The notes below the pieces were generated by a model that saw nothing but the letters and a program-made list of their open reading frames with translations, was not told where the DNA came from and searched no databases. The position numbers and the translations under genes were made by a program. From assembly GCA_035771165.1 (NCBI GenBank), contig JAWNZC010000327.1, forward strand, positions 1,673,501 through 1,737,500: a stretch of 64,000 nucleotides of DNA. The letters are read 5' to 3'. Below, in pieces: positions 43,698-54,134 of this stretch. This DNA is from Paragorgia papillata. Lineage: Eukaryota; Cnidaria; Anthozoa; Scleralcyonacea; Coralliidae. How positions within the stretch are numbered: the first letter of the stretch is position 1; each line of letters begins with the position of its first letter.

Positions 43698-46600
43698 ATG
43701 TCGTTAAAGAAGCAACTGACGGAGCTAGACGTGAAGTTAAGAGCTTTGCAATTTCGAGTGAACCGCAGCAACGAGATCATAGAGAAAGGTGACAGATCTG
43801 CTGTGGAGAGACAAAGAGAGTCCATTCAAACGCTCGTGAGTACAATAAATTGTTTAAAGGGGTCTATCGAAGAAGCGAAATTTGGGCAAGGCGAATCTGA
43901 AAGCGATGTAGAACAATGGTCGCAAGACATTGACGCACAAGTCGCCACAGCTGACCAGTGTTGTAAAAAACTATACGATTTTGTTAAGGAGATCGAAACG
44001 AAGGCGAAAGAGCTAGAATTAGCCAAAACGCACGACCAAGCTATGATGTTTGAGAAACAGCTTTTAGAGCAAAAGCTTGAGGCCGCTGCGAAAACGAAAA
44101 GGCTGGCAGAAGGCACTGTCAGATTGCCAAAATTGAATATAACTAAGTTTAACGGGAAACCGCATGATTGGGTTCGATTCTCTGGTCAGTTTGACGCAAT
44201 GGTTGACTCACTAAATGTCCCTGCAATCACGAAGTTCTCTCATCTAAAGGAACTTGTAGAGCCACATATTAGAAGTGCTATAGATTGTCTGCCATTTACC
44301 GACGAAGGGTATGAGCGAGCCATGAAATATTTAAAAGAGAAATACGGTCACCCGAGTGAAGTTGCTGGGTCTTACATTACCAATATTATTGAATTGCCAT
44401 TCCTAACTGAGCGAGACGTTCCAAAGATACATAGATTTTACGAACAGTTGCTATTTAACGTTGAAAGTCTCGAGACACTTGGAAAACTTGACACTATAGA
44501 AGGCGCTACCTATTATGTTGTTAAGAAATTAGAAGTAATTAAATCCGAGTTAGTAGCGCATGTTGAAACCAATTGGAAGGATTGGGCATTTCGAGATTTA
44601 GTAAATGCGCTGCGAAAATGGACGGAGATTAACAGTGTGGTTAAAACGCAAAAGCGCAAGAAGGATAACGTATCCCATATCCTTACTGATAGTCATAGCA
44701 ACCGGCCCACGGGTGGGCGCGCTCTTACCTCACGAGATGCCGAAGTTAAATGTGTTTATTGCGAAAGTCCGGAGCACAAAGCAATCTCGTGTAGTAATGT
44801 GACGGCACCGAGTGAAAGAAAGAGAATTCTCGCGGAAAAACGTCTTTGTTTCAACTGCGCAATTGGTCAACATGCGGCGAGCAGCTGTAAAAGCAAGATC
44901 TCTTGCCAAAACTGTCAAAAGAGACATCACACCTCAATATGTCCGTCATCAAATGAAGCGGGATTAACCGCGAATGTAATTAAATCGGCAAGTACGTGTG
45001 TAGTGCATCCCGTGGTAATTGTACAAGTTAAAGGCATCAAATTCCGAGCGCTTTTAGATAGCGGCGCTAGTAACTCTTTCGTGTCAGAAACTCTGGTAAG
45101 TCTTGTGGGTGCGAAGTCCGTAAAGACAAGTACGCGACAAATATCAACCTTAATGGGCACTACAACGACAAAAATGTCGCAATTTGATTTAAGTTTCGAA
45201 GCGCTAAAAGGTGGTTTCGTTCTGAACGCTCGTGCAACAATGATCAAAAACCGTGAACTGTTGTTGCTAGACAATCCTCACATCGACGAGAGAATTGAAG
45301 CTCATCAACACTTGCGTGACATTGAGTTTGAAGACCAACCAACGAAAGAGAAGTTGCCCGTGCACGTTATTTTGGGCGCAAACGAGTACGCGAAGATTCG
45401 AGCGTCTCAGGTACGTATCGGTCGACAAGGGGAGCCCGTAGCTGAGCTCACGAGATTCGGATGGGCCCTGATGAGTCCTGGAGAAGATTTAAACCCCACT
45501 TCAGGATGTCTGGCGGTGAATACTGCGATGGATCATGAACGATTGTGCTCACTTGATGTTCTCGGCCTGGCCGACTCTCCTTCCGGTGATCAGGGCGTGG
45601 TTTACCAAGAGTTTCGTGAGCAGTTATCGCGAGATCCCGACGAAGGTTGGTATGAGACATCTCTACCGTGGAAAGGCGACCATCCACCACTTTCCAACTA
45701 TCATAACGGCAGTCTTCGTCGCATGCACAACCAAGTTCGAAAGCTTCGAAAAACAGGAAAACTCGGGGAGTACGACGCGATTATTCGGGAGCAAATTGAG
45801 GAGGGAATCGTCGAACGAGCTCCGAGCGAAGCGGTTGGTCGAGAGTTTTACATGCCACATCGTGCTGTGGTAAGAGAAGGCGCAGAGAGTACAAAAACGC
45901 GCGTGGTTTACGATTGTTCTGCTCGTGAAGGAGAGGGGCCGTCCCTCAACGACTGCCTTGATGTTGGTCCGCCGCTCCAAAACAAGCTTTGGGACGTACT
46001 GGTACGAGGACGATTTCACCCAATTGCTTTGGCTGGTGACTTACGGAAGGCGTTCCTACAGGTGCGAATCAAAGAGGAACATCGTGACGCTTTACGATTC
46101 CATTGGTTGCGCTCGGTCGATTCTAATGAAGTTGAGACTTTACGTTTCACGCGAGCTTTGTTTGGTCTTGGACCTTCTCCATTTCTGCTTGGAGGCGTAA
46201 TCGAGCAGCATTTGGCAGGATGGAACGAGAAACTTCCAGAGAGTGTAGCAGAGATTTCTCGAAGCCTGTATGTAGATGACCTGATTTCGGGTGCTCACAA
46301 TGTCTCGAAGGCACAAGATCTGAAAAGCGACGCAAAGGAAGTATTCGCGGATGCTAGTTTCGAGCTTCATAAATGGCATTCTAACGAGCCGGAGTTGGAA
46401 GATCACTGCCAGAAACCAGAGATTATCGAAGAGACAACGTATGCCAAACAACAACTGGGTTACACTGCTAAAGAATGTAAACTTCTTGGGTTGGCTTGGA
46501 ACAAAGATAAAGATACAGTGAGTGTGGTATTTCCTGACGAGAAAGCTAACCCAACGAAACGAGAGGTCCTGGGAAAATTAGCCCGTGTCTACGACCCTCT

Positions 46601-48866
46601 TGGGCTGGTATCGCCGATGACTCTTCAAGGCAAACTGATCTTCCGCGAAGCCTGCGAAAGCAAAACACCTTGGGACTCTGCCTTACCTGAGAAACTCGCT
46701 AAGCTGTGGGAGAAGTGGGAATCTACCTTACCAGCGCGTGTTGCCACCAGACGAAGTTTAGCTACTTACCGAGAACCTGTGGGTGCTGTGGAGCTTCATG
46801 CATTCGGAGATGCGAGTGGACGTGGTGTAGCGACAGCCGTATACGCCGTAGTGAGTCAAGCATCCGGTGTCACTCAAGGTTTGGTAGCTGCTAAATCCCG
46901 ACTTGCCAAGCAAGGTCTTACCATCCCGCGTCTGGAGTTAGTTGCTGGTCATATGGCTTCGAATGCTGTAGACAACGTTCGGAGAGCTATCGAAGGATTT
47001 CCTGTCACTGCGACCTACTGTTGGCTTGACAGTACCGTGGCGTTGCACTGGATTCGTGGCGGCGGGGAGTATCGTCAATTCGTCGCCAACCGCGTTCGAA
47101 AGATCCAAGAGCGTAACATCGATGCCTGGCGACACGTGCCAACGGCTCACAATCCGGCAGATATCGGAAGTCGTGGTGGATCGGTTGAAGATTGCGAATT
47201 GTGGTGGAACGGGCCGTCATGGCTGTCCAATCGTGAACTCTGGCCACCCAATCTTGTGTCGAAAGAAAGTGTCGAGTCCTCTGCAGAAGCTAAAGTTATC
47301 AGAGAGGTAGTAGCGGTTGCTTCCGTTGCCGAACCTGATGCATTCGACAATCTGCTGGCGAAGTACGATCTCAAGAAATCGCTCCGTGTGGGTGTGTGGA
47401 TATCCAGATTCCTACGTTCGTGTAGAGGAGATAAACGCGTCGGGCCAATTATAACTACCGAATTGGAAGAGCAAAGGAAATGGTGGATTCGAAGAGTCCA
47501 ACAACGTGGTAAAACGTCCCGTGGATACCTTGGCGAACAGTTGCAACTTAACTTGCAAGAGAATGACGAGGAAATTTTGGAGTGTCGTGGACGCATTCAA
47601 GGGAGCTATCCGGTGTACCTTCCAGACAAATGCGAATTTGCGACGAAGCTCGTTGAACAAGCTCATCGAACGACCTTGCATGGAGGAATGGGGTTGACAG
47701 TCGCGAAGATTCGGGAGGAATATTGGATTCCTCGCCTACGTCGATTGGCAAAACACGTGATTAAGTCGTGCAGTGGATGTAAGAGGTTTCAAGCGCGTGC
47801 CCTTCTTTCACCTCCGCCTGGTCTCCTCCCTAAAGAGAGAACGCAAGGTTCGACTGCCTTCGAAGTCGTTGGCGTAGATTTCGCTGGTCCCATCCGGTAT
47901 CGTCGGAGAAAAGACCAGGAGTGTAAGTGCTATTTGATCCTCTTCGCCTGCAGTCTATCTCGTGCCCTTCATTTGGAGCTATTGTTAAGCTTAGAGACGG
48001 TTGAATTTCTCGGAGCTCTGAAACGGTTCATTGCACGTCGTGGTCGGCCGTCTAAGATTTTCTCGGATAACGGCAAAACGTTTGTCGCTGCAGCTAGTTG
48101 GCTGAGGAAGGTGATGCAAGACGAGCGATTGCATGACTTCCTCGCAGATAAAGGCATTTCGTGGCAGTTTAATCTGAGCAGAGCTCCGTGGTGGGGAGGC
48201 CAATTCGAGCGCATGGTTGGTCTGTTCAAACGAGCATTCTACAAGACGATCGGAGCGGGTTCGTTGACTTACGGAGAACTTTGCGACATTGTACTCAACG
48301 TTGAGGTGGAACTTAACAACCGACCATTAGATTACGTAGAAGACGATCTCCAGCTTCCTATCCTGACTCCTGCCTCATTCCTATTCCAAAGATCGAACAG
48401 AATTCCCGAGTTGGAGACATGGCGCGAAGAGAAAGGCGATTTACGTAAAAGAGCGAAGTACTTACGATCTTGTAAAGATGCCTTGTGGAAACGTTGGAGT
48501 TCGGAGTACCTAAAAGCCTTGAGAGAAAGACACCACTGCAATCGAGACGGGAAGTCAGCGAAACTCAGTGTTGGAGATGTTGTCATCGTGCGTTGCGACG
48601 AGAAAAATCGGGCAAAGTGGCCACTCGGAATTGTCGAAGAGCTATTTCCGGGAAAAGACGGCGTGGTTCGAGCGGTAAAGTTGCGTGCGGGTAGGTCCTA
48701 CCTGGAACGACCTATACAACACCTCTACCCCTTAGAGCTTTCGTGCGACAGACGAGAAGCAAACCCTGCCGTCCTTAACCCTGAAGCACCACCTTTCCGT
48801 CCGAAGAGAGATGCTGCTGTTGCTGCCGAATTGAGGAACAATGACATTTTACAAAATGAACATTGA
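43698..48866 (+). CDS. gag-pol: BEL/Pao gag-pol polyprotein, 1,722 aa
   Basis: One open frame. Residues 1-135 are a charged, coiled-coil-like N-terminus. A Gag-like region (DUF1759 type, VRLPKLNITKFNG) starts near 141. Three CCHC knuckles start near 352, 384 and 403. The aspartic protease motif LLDSGASNSFVS has its Asp near 454. The reverse transcriptase has RVVYDCSA, ALAGDLRKAFLQV and YVDD at 858-861. RNase H has FGDASGRG near 1,038 and LDSTVALHWI. Integrase has an HHCC zinc site from 1,323 (HRTTLHGG, later CSGC) and a catalytic triad Asp 1,394, Asp 1,457 and Glu 1,504 (VDFAGP, SDNGKTF, GGQFERM). Order and content are those of BEL/Pao elements. The ATG at 43,698 follows the leader by 70 bases. 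No stop or frameshift was found. Codon composition is clearly more GC-rich than the flanks. Confidence 0.97.
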   Translation: MSLKKQLTELDVKLRALQFRVNRSNEIIEKGDRSAVERQRESIQTLVSTINCLKGSIEEAKFGQGESESDVEQWSQDIDAQVATADQCCKKLYDFVKEIETKAKELELAKTHDQAMMFEKQLLEQKLEAAAKTKRLAEGTVRLPKLNITKFNGKPHDWVRFSGQFDAMVDSLNVPAITKFSHLKELVEPHIRSAIDCLPFTDEGYERAMKYLKEKYGHPSEVAGSYITNIIELPFLTERDVPKIHRFYEQLLFNVESLETLGKLDTIEGATYYVVKKLEVIKSELVAHVETNWKDWAFRDLVNALRKWTEINSVVKTQKRKKDNVSHILTDSHSNRPTGGRALTSRDAEVKCVYCESPEHKAISCSNVTAPSERKRILAEKRLCFNCAIGQHAASSCKSKISCQNCQKRHHTSICPSSNEAGLTANVIKSASTCVVHPVVIVQVKGIKFRALLDSGASNSFVSETLVSLVGAKSVKTSTRQISTLMGTTTTKMSQFDLSFEALKGGFVLNARATMIKNRELLLLDNPHIDERIEAHQHLRDIEFEDQPTKEKLPVHVILGANEYAKIRASQVRIGRQGEPVAELTRFGWALMSPGEDLNPTSGCLAVNTAMDHERLCSLDVLGLADSPSGDQGVVYQEFREQLSRDPDEGWYETSLPWKGDHPPLSNYHNGSLRRMHNQVRKLRKTGKLGEYDAIIREQIEEGIVERAPSEAVGREFYMPHRAVVREGAESTKTRVVYDCSAREGEGPSLNDCLDVGPPLQNKLWDVLVRGRFHPIALAGDLRKAFLQVRIKEEHRDALRFHWLRSVDSNEVETLRFTRALFGLGPSPFLLGGVIEQHLAGWNEKLPESVAEISRSLYVDDLISGAHNVSKAQDLKSDAKEVFADASFELHKWHSNEPELEDHCQKPEIIEETTYAKQQLGYTAKECKLLGLAWNKDKDTVSVVFPDEKANPTKREVLGKLARVYDPLGLVSPMTLQGKLIFREACESKTPWDSALPEKLAKLWEKWESTLPARVATRRSLATYREPVGAVELHAFGDASGRGVATAVYAVVSQASGVTQGLVAAKSRLAKQGLTIPRLELVAGHMASNAVDNVRRAIEGFPVTATYCWLDSTVALHWIRGGGEYRQFVANRVRKIQERNIDAWRHVPTAHNPADIGSRGGSVEDCELWWNGPSWLSNRELWPPNLVSKESVESSAEAKVIREVVAVASVAEPDAFDNLLAKYDLKKSLRVGVWISRFLRSCRGDKRVGPIITTELEEQRKWWIRRVQQRGKTSRGYLGEQLQLNLQENDEEILECRGRIQGSYPVYLPDKCEFATKLVEQAHRTTLHGGMGLTVAKIREEYWIPRLRRLAKHVIKSCSGCKRFQARALLSPPPGLLPKERTQGSTAFEVVGVDFAGPIRYRRRKDQECKCYLILFACSLSRALHLELLLSLETVEFLGALKRFIARRGRPSKIFSDNGKTFVAAASWLRKVMQDERLHDFLADKGISWQFNLSRAPWWGGQFERMVGLFKRAFYKTIGAGSLTYGELCDIVLNVEVELNNRPLDYVEDDLQLPILTPASFLFQRSNRIPELETWREEKGDLRKRAKYLRSCKDALWKRWSSEYLKALRERHHCNRDGKSAKLSVGDVVIVRCDEKNRAKWPLGIVEELFPGKDGVVRAVKLRAGRSYLERPIQHLYPLELSCDRREANPAVLNPEAPPFRPKRDAAVAAELRNNDILQNEH

Positions 48867-48931
48867 GTGGTAACTCTGTTATGTACAGTTGTTTGGTAGT
48901 TTCCTTAAATGCATGTGACTCCTTACGGGTC

Positions 48932-48944
48932 ACATGGGGGAGTG
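48932..48944 (+). other. Polypurine tract
   Basis: ACATGGGGGAGTG abuts the 3' LTR, the expected site of plus-strand priming. Confidence 0.75.
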
Positions 48945-49226
48945 TGTCGGAAACTGTGTTGTTGATATTACCTTGTTTAATTATTAATTAGGGTGAACTA
49001 TTTCGGGACATTAGAATAGTTAATTTGATTGACATTTGATTATCACGTGATAGATTTTGAGCGGGAAAGTAGATGAGAGTGTTGTCGATTTCCTGTGCGA
49101 AGGAGTGATCGAATTCGAGCTGTGATTTGTGATTTTAATATTAAGTTTTATTTGTTATTCTTTTGTGAATTTGATTTTTGTGATCGTGTGGGACTTTCTA
49201 AAAGGATCGAACCCCCTTTTCCCACA
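48945..49226 (+). repeat. BEL 3' LTR (282 bp)
   Basis: Same ends as the 5' LTR with an additional AG in GATGAGAGTGTTG. Confidence 0.97.
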
Positions 49227-49230
49227 CGGC

Positions 49231-49610
49231 AATGCCGACCTAGATGCCGACCTGTCAATCTCCGAGTTTGGCAAATTTTTGCCGACCTCAATCCAGTTCT
49301 TCTTAGCTGATGAATTACCTTTTTTGGCCGCGGATAGCAGCTCAAAAAGCCTTTGTTTTCGTTCGCATAACCCTCGAATTTAATTGATCGAGTTAAATTT
49401 GTCGATGTCAGAATTATTTAAAAAGTGCGATATATAAGGAGAAGCCAGTTAGCTGCATCAGTTGTCAGCGTTCTAATTTTTTCTTTGGTCGTAAACAACT
49501 CCATATATGGGAGTTGGTCATGCAAATGTAGAAAGTGGCCACCAAAAAATGTCGAGAGGTGCCGACCTAGGTCAAATTTAGGTCGGCATTTTTTTGCCGA
49601 CCTCAATTTT
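49231..49610. repeat. TGCCGACCT-rich foldback element
   Basis: Several TGCCGACCT words in both orientations, notably TGCCGACCTAGGTC and its inverse near 49,558-49,590, frame a non-coding middle. Confidence 0.6.
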
Positions 49611-50200
49611 GACTTTTTTCGAGAGTTGGTGCAGAGTGTAGCGTGAATAATATTTAAATATCAAAATACTCTAGGCCTAATTGTATAACATGGTATTATA
49701 ACATTAGAGTACTAAAGTGTTATAGTATTAGGGCTTATGAAATTTAATTTATAGTTTTTAATATTACTCTTTTACTATTTTATTATAGGTTTGCAGAACT
49801 GCGTGAAGTGAAAAAAAAAGGAACGTGATATCTAAAACGATTTATGTTTTATTTACGCTATAGAACAGATTAATTGATTAACAAAAATTAATGCCAAGAA
49901 ACGAACTATTAAATTACGAAGGTTAAAGATAGTATATTACTTTCTCTGGCGACGTTACGTACTTACGTATGCGAGACAATCAATAGATTGCCAATTCTCA
50001 CTGAGATCAGTACCAATTGGCAATTATATATTATAGACTATAAAATATGTCTTTACAAAGCCTTGAAGTATGTTAGTTGACGATTTCGAACTGTATTTGC
50101 TTGTATTTTCTTTCCGTTTCCTAGTGGTATTGTTTTACGGCTTTTCAAACTCCCCAGTCGCCCGCTCTTAAGCCCGAAAATTGTACTGGACAAGGAGTGG
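49611..50200. other. AT-rich spacer, no gene seen
   Basis: No coding sequence recognised on either strand. AAGATGGCGGATC at about 50,204 belongs to the small-foldback vocabulary. Confidence 0.45.
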
Positions 50201-50440
50201 TAAGATGGCGGATCTTGACTGCTGGACAGAAGGAATGCACTATCCAGTATAGTATATATATACAAACGAGCACGTGTGATCTTGTTCACGGAATGTCGGA
50301 AAGTGCTCAATACCATAAAGGTATAGAGCGAATATAGTATAGTATAAGTGAGTTATGGGTCACGAAATATTAGAGAGTGCTCAATACCATATATAGATAG
50401 AGCAAAATACAAAACATGAAGTATAGTTACCTTAAAGTCT

Positions 50441-50481
50441 TCGCTACCAGAGGTTTCACCCTAAACGGGATCATCAGGCGA
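50441..50481 (-). ncRNA. Hammerhead ribozyme overlapping the Penelope stop codon
   Basis: On the minus strand: stem I UCGC/GCGA, core CUGAUGA (50,471-50,477), stem II CCC/GGG with loop GUUUA after a U-U mismatch, GAAA (50,454-50,457), stem III ACC/GGU with loop UCU, and cleavage after GUA (between 50,445 and 50,444). The same bases encode the last residues of the nuclease frame (SPDDPV) and its TAG, which falls in the stem II loop. Hammerheads in Penelope terminal repeats are established in the literature. Confidence 0.88.
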
Positions 50482-51198
50482 CTGGAAAATATCGGTTAAT
50501 GGGCTGCTTAAATGCGTTGGTTGGGGCGTAGGTGTGGGCGTCGAAACGTCCGGCGTATTCCTTTGGAGCGTGGGTGTGGGCGTCGAAACGTTGCGCGCAT
50601 TCCTTTGATTGTTTAGGTTGTTGATCCGAAATCTGTTTTTGTGCCGACAGGTCGAAACTACTTCTGATCTTTTGTTTAGTAAAAGTTGTTTGTCTGCCTT
50701 CATGATGAAAAGTTTTTCGTCCAAACATAAATTGCATCTTTTTGATCCTCCCGTGTAAGAAATTGAGTGTTTTAGTATAGACCAGGTTATGTCGAAACTT
50801 TGGGTTTTTTCTTTTAGATTCCAAATGTATTTCGAAAGTTCCGTCTCATTTGAATACTTTTTATTCTGGAAAGATTTAGTATGGTTACGGTATCGCTCTT
50901 TAAATGTACTTGCTGTCATGCCAATGTATTGCTTAGTGATGTTCGTATTGCTTTTGGAAATAGATGCCTTGTATACTATGTTGTTTGTCATGCATTGCCC
51001 ACGTAGGGGGCAATTGTCCTTAATCCTGCAATTGCAACTGCTTGTAACTATGCTTAGTGGCTTGCTTTTCCTGATTGTGCGTGAATTATGTTTCGTGATA
51101 ATAGACTTGACGTTGTTCATGCAACTATAGCTAATCTTGACTGTGTTTCTGTTAAAAAGTTTGTGAAAGTTTGTGTCCTGGTGGAAAGTGCTTGTCAA
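50461..51198 (-). pseudogene. Penelope GIY-YIG endonuclease domain
   Basis: The frame carries VKISYSCMNNVKSI near the start, a Cys-rich CNCRIKDNCPLRGQC linker, then the nuclease: VYKASI, QYIGMTASTFKERYRNH (GIY-YIG counterpart and catalytic Arg/His region), SNETELSKYIWNLK, and GGSKRCNLCLDEK. The C-terminus has PTPT-type repeats (VSTPTPTLQ, VSTPTPTPQ) and ends within the ribozyme. It overlaps the reverse transcriptase frame by 47 bases in another frame, so a frameshift separates two domains that are one protein in intact relatives. Confidence 0.85.
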
Positions 51199-52264
51199 TA
51201 AGGGTAAGAAAGTTGCGTCCTATGTTTGTTTTGACATTTTTGTTAAATGGAGGGTTAAACCAGATGATATTGCGGTGTCTATTTCTGCGTGTTTGCTGTG
51301 GTGCTTCTTGTGTGTAGTTTAGCTCATGGTTGAAATTGCTGCGCCTTAATGCATTTTGGTGAATTGGTGCGGTTTCATGGAATGTCCGCTCGTCAGAGGA
51401 GAGGAGAGAAATGCGCTTGTTGATTGATGTAGGTAGCTGTCTTAAAATGCTTGGTGGGTGGTTTGATTGCTTGTTTATGTATAATGGATCGTCATTGGGC
51501 TTTCGAAAAGGTTTGTATTTTCCATTGCTTAGGTCGAATGTAACTTCTAAAAAGTTTACTGAAATTAAATTTGCTTCTGCCGTGATTTTTAAGCCAAAAT
51601 GTTCGAAACTTTTGTGAAGATCTTTTCTTGTTTTGTCTACCAATCGTGCGGTCTTATTTTTTAGTACTGCCAATCCGTCGTCTCTATATAGGCCAATATT
51701 TTGGTTGCCAAACTTTTCCCCTAGGTCGTTTAGAATGAAAAGGCCTATTAGTTCGCATACTTCAGCGCCGTCATAGCTACCCATGGTAACATCAAATAAA
51801 CTGTTGCTGTCTTTTTTTATCCACGGTTTTTCGTTGTTGAAAAGGAGCGATTTTCTAGCGTGTTTTACTATTGAAATGTCACTTTCGGTAATGATAGCCA
51901 AATTTCTGGCCCAAGATAATGCTTGGTCCAGAAGGTCTTCAGAAATTGAAGGGTAGAAATTAACAATGTCAAACGAAATGAAGGTATGTCTGCTTTTCTC
52001 TTCAATGTTGCCAAACCATTCGATTACTTCTTGCGTGTTTCTCCATTGATTTACGTTCAAAATGTTCCTTAACTTAGAGTTGATTTTATCAAGAATTACT
52101 TTGCTGAGCTTTCCGGATTCACTTTTAGCAGGATTAATTAATCGGCATGTTGGGTTGTTTTCGAAATTATCCTTATGGTCTTTGAGTGAAATAAATGTTT
52201 CGCGTTTTTTCATGTGTTCAATACGGTCGCCAATTCCCAAGTTATTCGAAATGTGTTGCTCTAT
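51152..52264 (-). pseudogene. Penelope reverse transcriptase, N-terminally truncated
   Basis: The frame opens at the terminal repeat and contains FISLKDHKDNF, NPTCRLINPAKSE, FISFDIVNFYPSISEDLLDQ (first catalytic Asp), SYDGAEVCELIGLFILND and LYRDDGLAV with the YRDD box, then the thumb-like region up to TLIDKHFPPGHK. These are the conserved Penelope/telomerase-related reverse transcriptase boxes from motif 2 onward. The upstream part is missing. It ends in a frame other than that of the endonuclease. Confidence 0.9.
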
Positions 52265-52506
52265 CTATATATGGTATTGAGCACTCTCTAACATTTCGTG
52301 AACCAAAACTCATATATATATTTCTAAAATTCATTAATAATTCATGAGGAAAACACAAAGAAAAATCATGAAGCGTATCGGATCTATATATGTGATATAG
52401 ACTCGCTCTAAGTTTCTCGCTGGTTTTTAACGGCTGAGATAAGCTTAATTTTCAAAATTACTACGCCAATGAACGTATGAAGTGATCCTTTTTAGAAGCC
52501 ATTTAA

Positions 52507-52597
52507 AAACTTTGCAGTACGGGCTTTATCGGCTCTAAAACACTCGGCTATCGCCTCGTGTTTTATATCCGATAAAGCCCTCCTGCGCGGTTTATAA
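52507..52597. repeat. Foldback with CTCGGCTATCGCCTCG centre
   Basis: GGGCTTTATCGGCTCTAAAA and its inverse flank a central hairpin of the TCGC/GCGA type found in the foldbacks at 29.2, 30.1 and 30.9 kb. Confidence 0.8.
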
Positions 52598-52636
52598 ATA
52601 TTACATATATATATCAGTGGTCCTACCCGAGTGCCC

Positions 52637-52800
<164 letters not shown>

Positions 52801-53231
52801 ATTATTAGAGACTGATGTTGCAAGGATCCATTAGTTGTTTGTTTTTTGTTCTGACTATTTAAGGAAGATTCATTCTAAATAGGTTATTCCAATTATTTTT
52901 ATTATTTTTTTCACATAAATTTTCAAAGATTTTAAAATATTTTAATCTATATTTATAATATTATCATTTATTATTATTATCCATAATTATAATCTATATT
53001 TGTAATTATTGTAAGTTAAGTTGCTTTTTTCTGAATGAAACTGTATTTTTAGCTTTTGATGTACATTTTAACTAATTTAATATTTGAATGGATTTTATAT
53101 ATTTTTAATTGAACTAACTGACATTAATTGATTGACAATGTTGAAAAAAATGTACTAAGTATTTAAATTCTAAATAAAATTATTATTATTATTAAATTAA
53201 AAAAAATAAAATAAATTATAAATTATTATAA

Positions 53232-53287
<56 letters not shown>

Positions 53288-53431
53288 AAATAAAAGAACA
53301 CATTGGATGCAATGAGAAGTATTTGTTTATTACATCTTTCTTGTTATATATACGTAACATCTTTATACACTTGTAACGTGATTTTTAATTACTATATTGG
53401 TATCTATCACTGATTTCATGTTCAGCAGCCA

Positions 53432-53744
53432 TCAGCCATAAACCGCTATTTCGTGAGCAAAACAACCGACTTTTACATTACCCTTTACAAGTACATCAAG
53501 CTTGGTTTGGTTGTCAAGCATTGAAAATTGTCTTTCGCGTTCAACGGTTTTACAAATGTAGCCAGCTTTATTAATAGGAAGTTTCGCCTTTTTGCAGAAA
53601 TATTGCGTAATCGTTTTGGGGGAAAATATTCGTCCACGATATTCGTTCGTTACTATATCTGTGACCTTGACATAGCGTTCATGTTTTTCACTAATTCGGC
53701 AAACATTCTTTTCATTTTCATCCGTTGTGCCTTTTGCCTGGTTG
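53432..53744 (-). CDS. Unrecognised terminal exon, 103 aa
   Basis: On the minus strand an acceptor (TATATCTTTTTAG) at 53,745 is followed by 103 sense codons and TGA at 53,432-53,434. The frame lacks an early ATG, so it can only be a downstream exon (entering in phase with one leading base). The peptide is well mixed and protein-like: NQAKGTTDENEKNVCRI, ERYVKVTDIVTNEYRG, TITQYFCKKAKLPINKAGYI, ERERQFSMLDNQTKLDVL and KVGCFAHEIAVYG, with four Cys. I do not recognise the family. No upstream exon could be found up to 54.8 kb with confidence. It could be a host exon or the tail of a transposon gene. Confidence 0.5.
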
Positions 53745-54134
53745 CTAAAAAGATATAAAATATAACAAAATAGGACGAGAAATTACAAAATTAAAATACA
53801 TACATACATACAACTGCAATTGTTCTCCCGACGGGCATTACCATAAATATAATAAATAAATTCTATTTTAGAGGTGCACTTTAAGATATTACTGTTTATG
53901 ATCCAATGTTTGGACACTAGGCGTGGTTGTCTCTAATTATAGTTATACATGCATGTATAAGTATACATTATGCACCATAACCATCCCTGAATAAAATATT
54001 TAATATGTGTGTGTGTTTGTGTATCTTTTTGAACCGTGCGATTTTACCAAAAAATTGTTTGTATCATGGAAAATACGAGAAATAGTCAATCCCTACTTTC
54101 TTTTTACCGTTTTAGCGTTGACAATAAGCCATTT
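53745..54134. other. No gene seen
   Basis: AT-rich with short (CATA)n and (GT)n runs. It would be intron if the exon at 53,432-53,744 is real. Confidence 0.4.

Larger units (their letters stand above)
43348..49226 (+). mobile_element. Complete BEL/Pao LTR retrotransposon, 5,879 bp
   Basis: Two LTRs (43,348-43,627 and 48,945-49,226), a primer-binding-like site, one uninterrupted polyprotein frame and a purine tract are all present. A 4-bp target duplication, CGGC, borders the element (43,344-43,347 and 49,227-49,230). The LTRs differ only by a 2-base insertion (AG) at the GATGAGTGTTG site, so the insertion is recent and the copy may be autonomous. It sits at the edge of a minisatellite. Confidence 0.97.
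50347..52312 (-). mobile_element. Penelope-like retroelement, 5'-truncated, with inverted terminal repeats
   Basis: A reverse transcriptase and a GIY-YIG nuclease are encoded in Penelope order on the minus strand. About 55-bp terminal repeats (GAGTGCTCAATACCATATAT and context) lie at 50,347-50,403 and 52,259-52,312, inverted relative to each other. A second, more diverged terminal-repeat copy lies at 50,283-50,330. A hammerhead ribozyme sits at the 3' end (50,441-50,481). The N-terminal part of the reverse transcriptase is absent, the coding region joining the terminal repeat directly at about 52,264. Confidence 0.9.
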
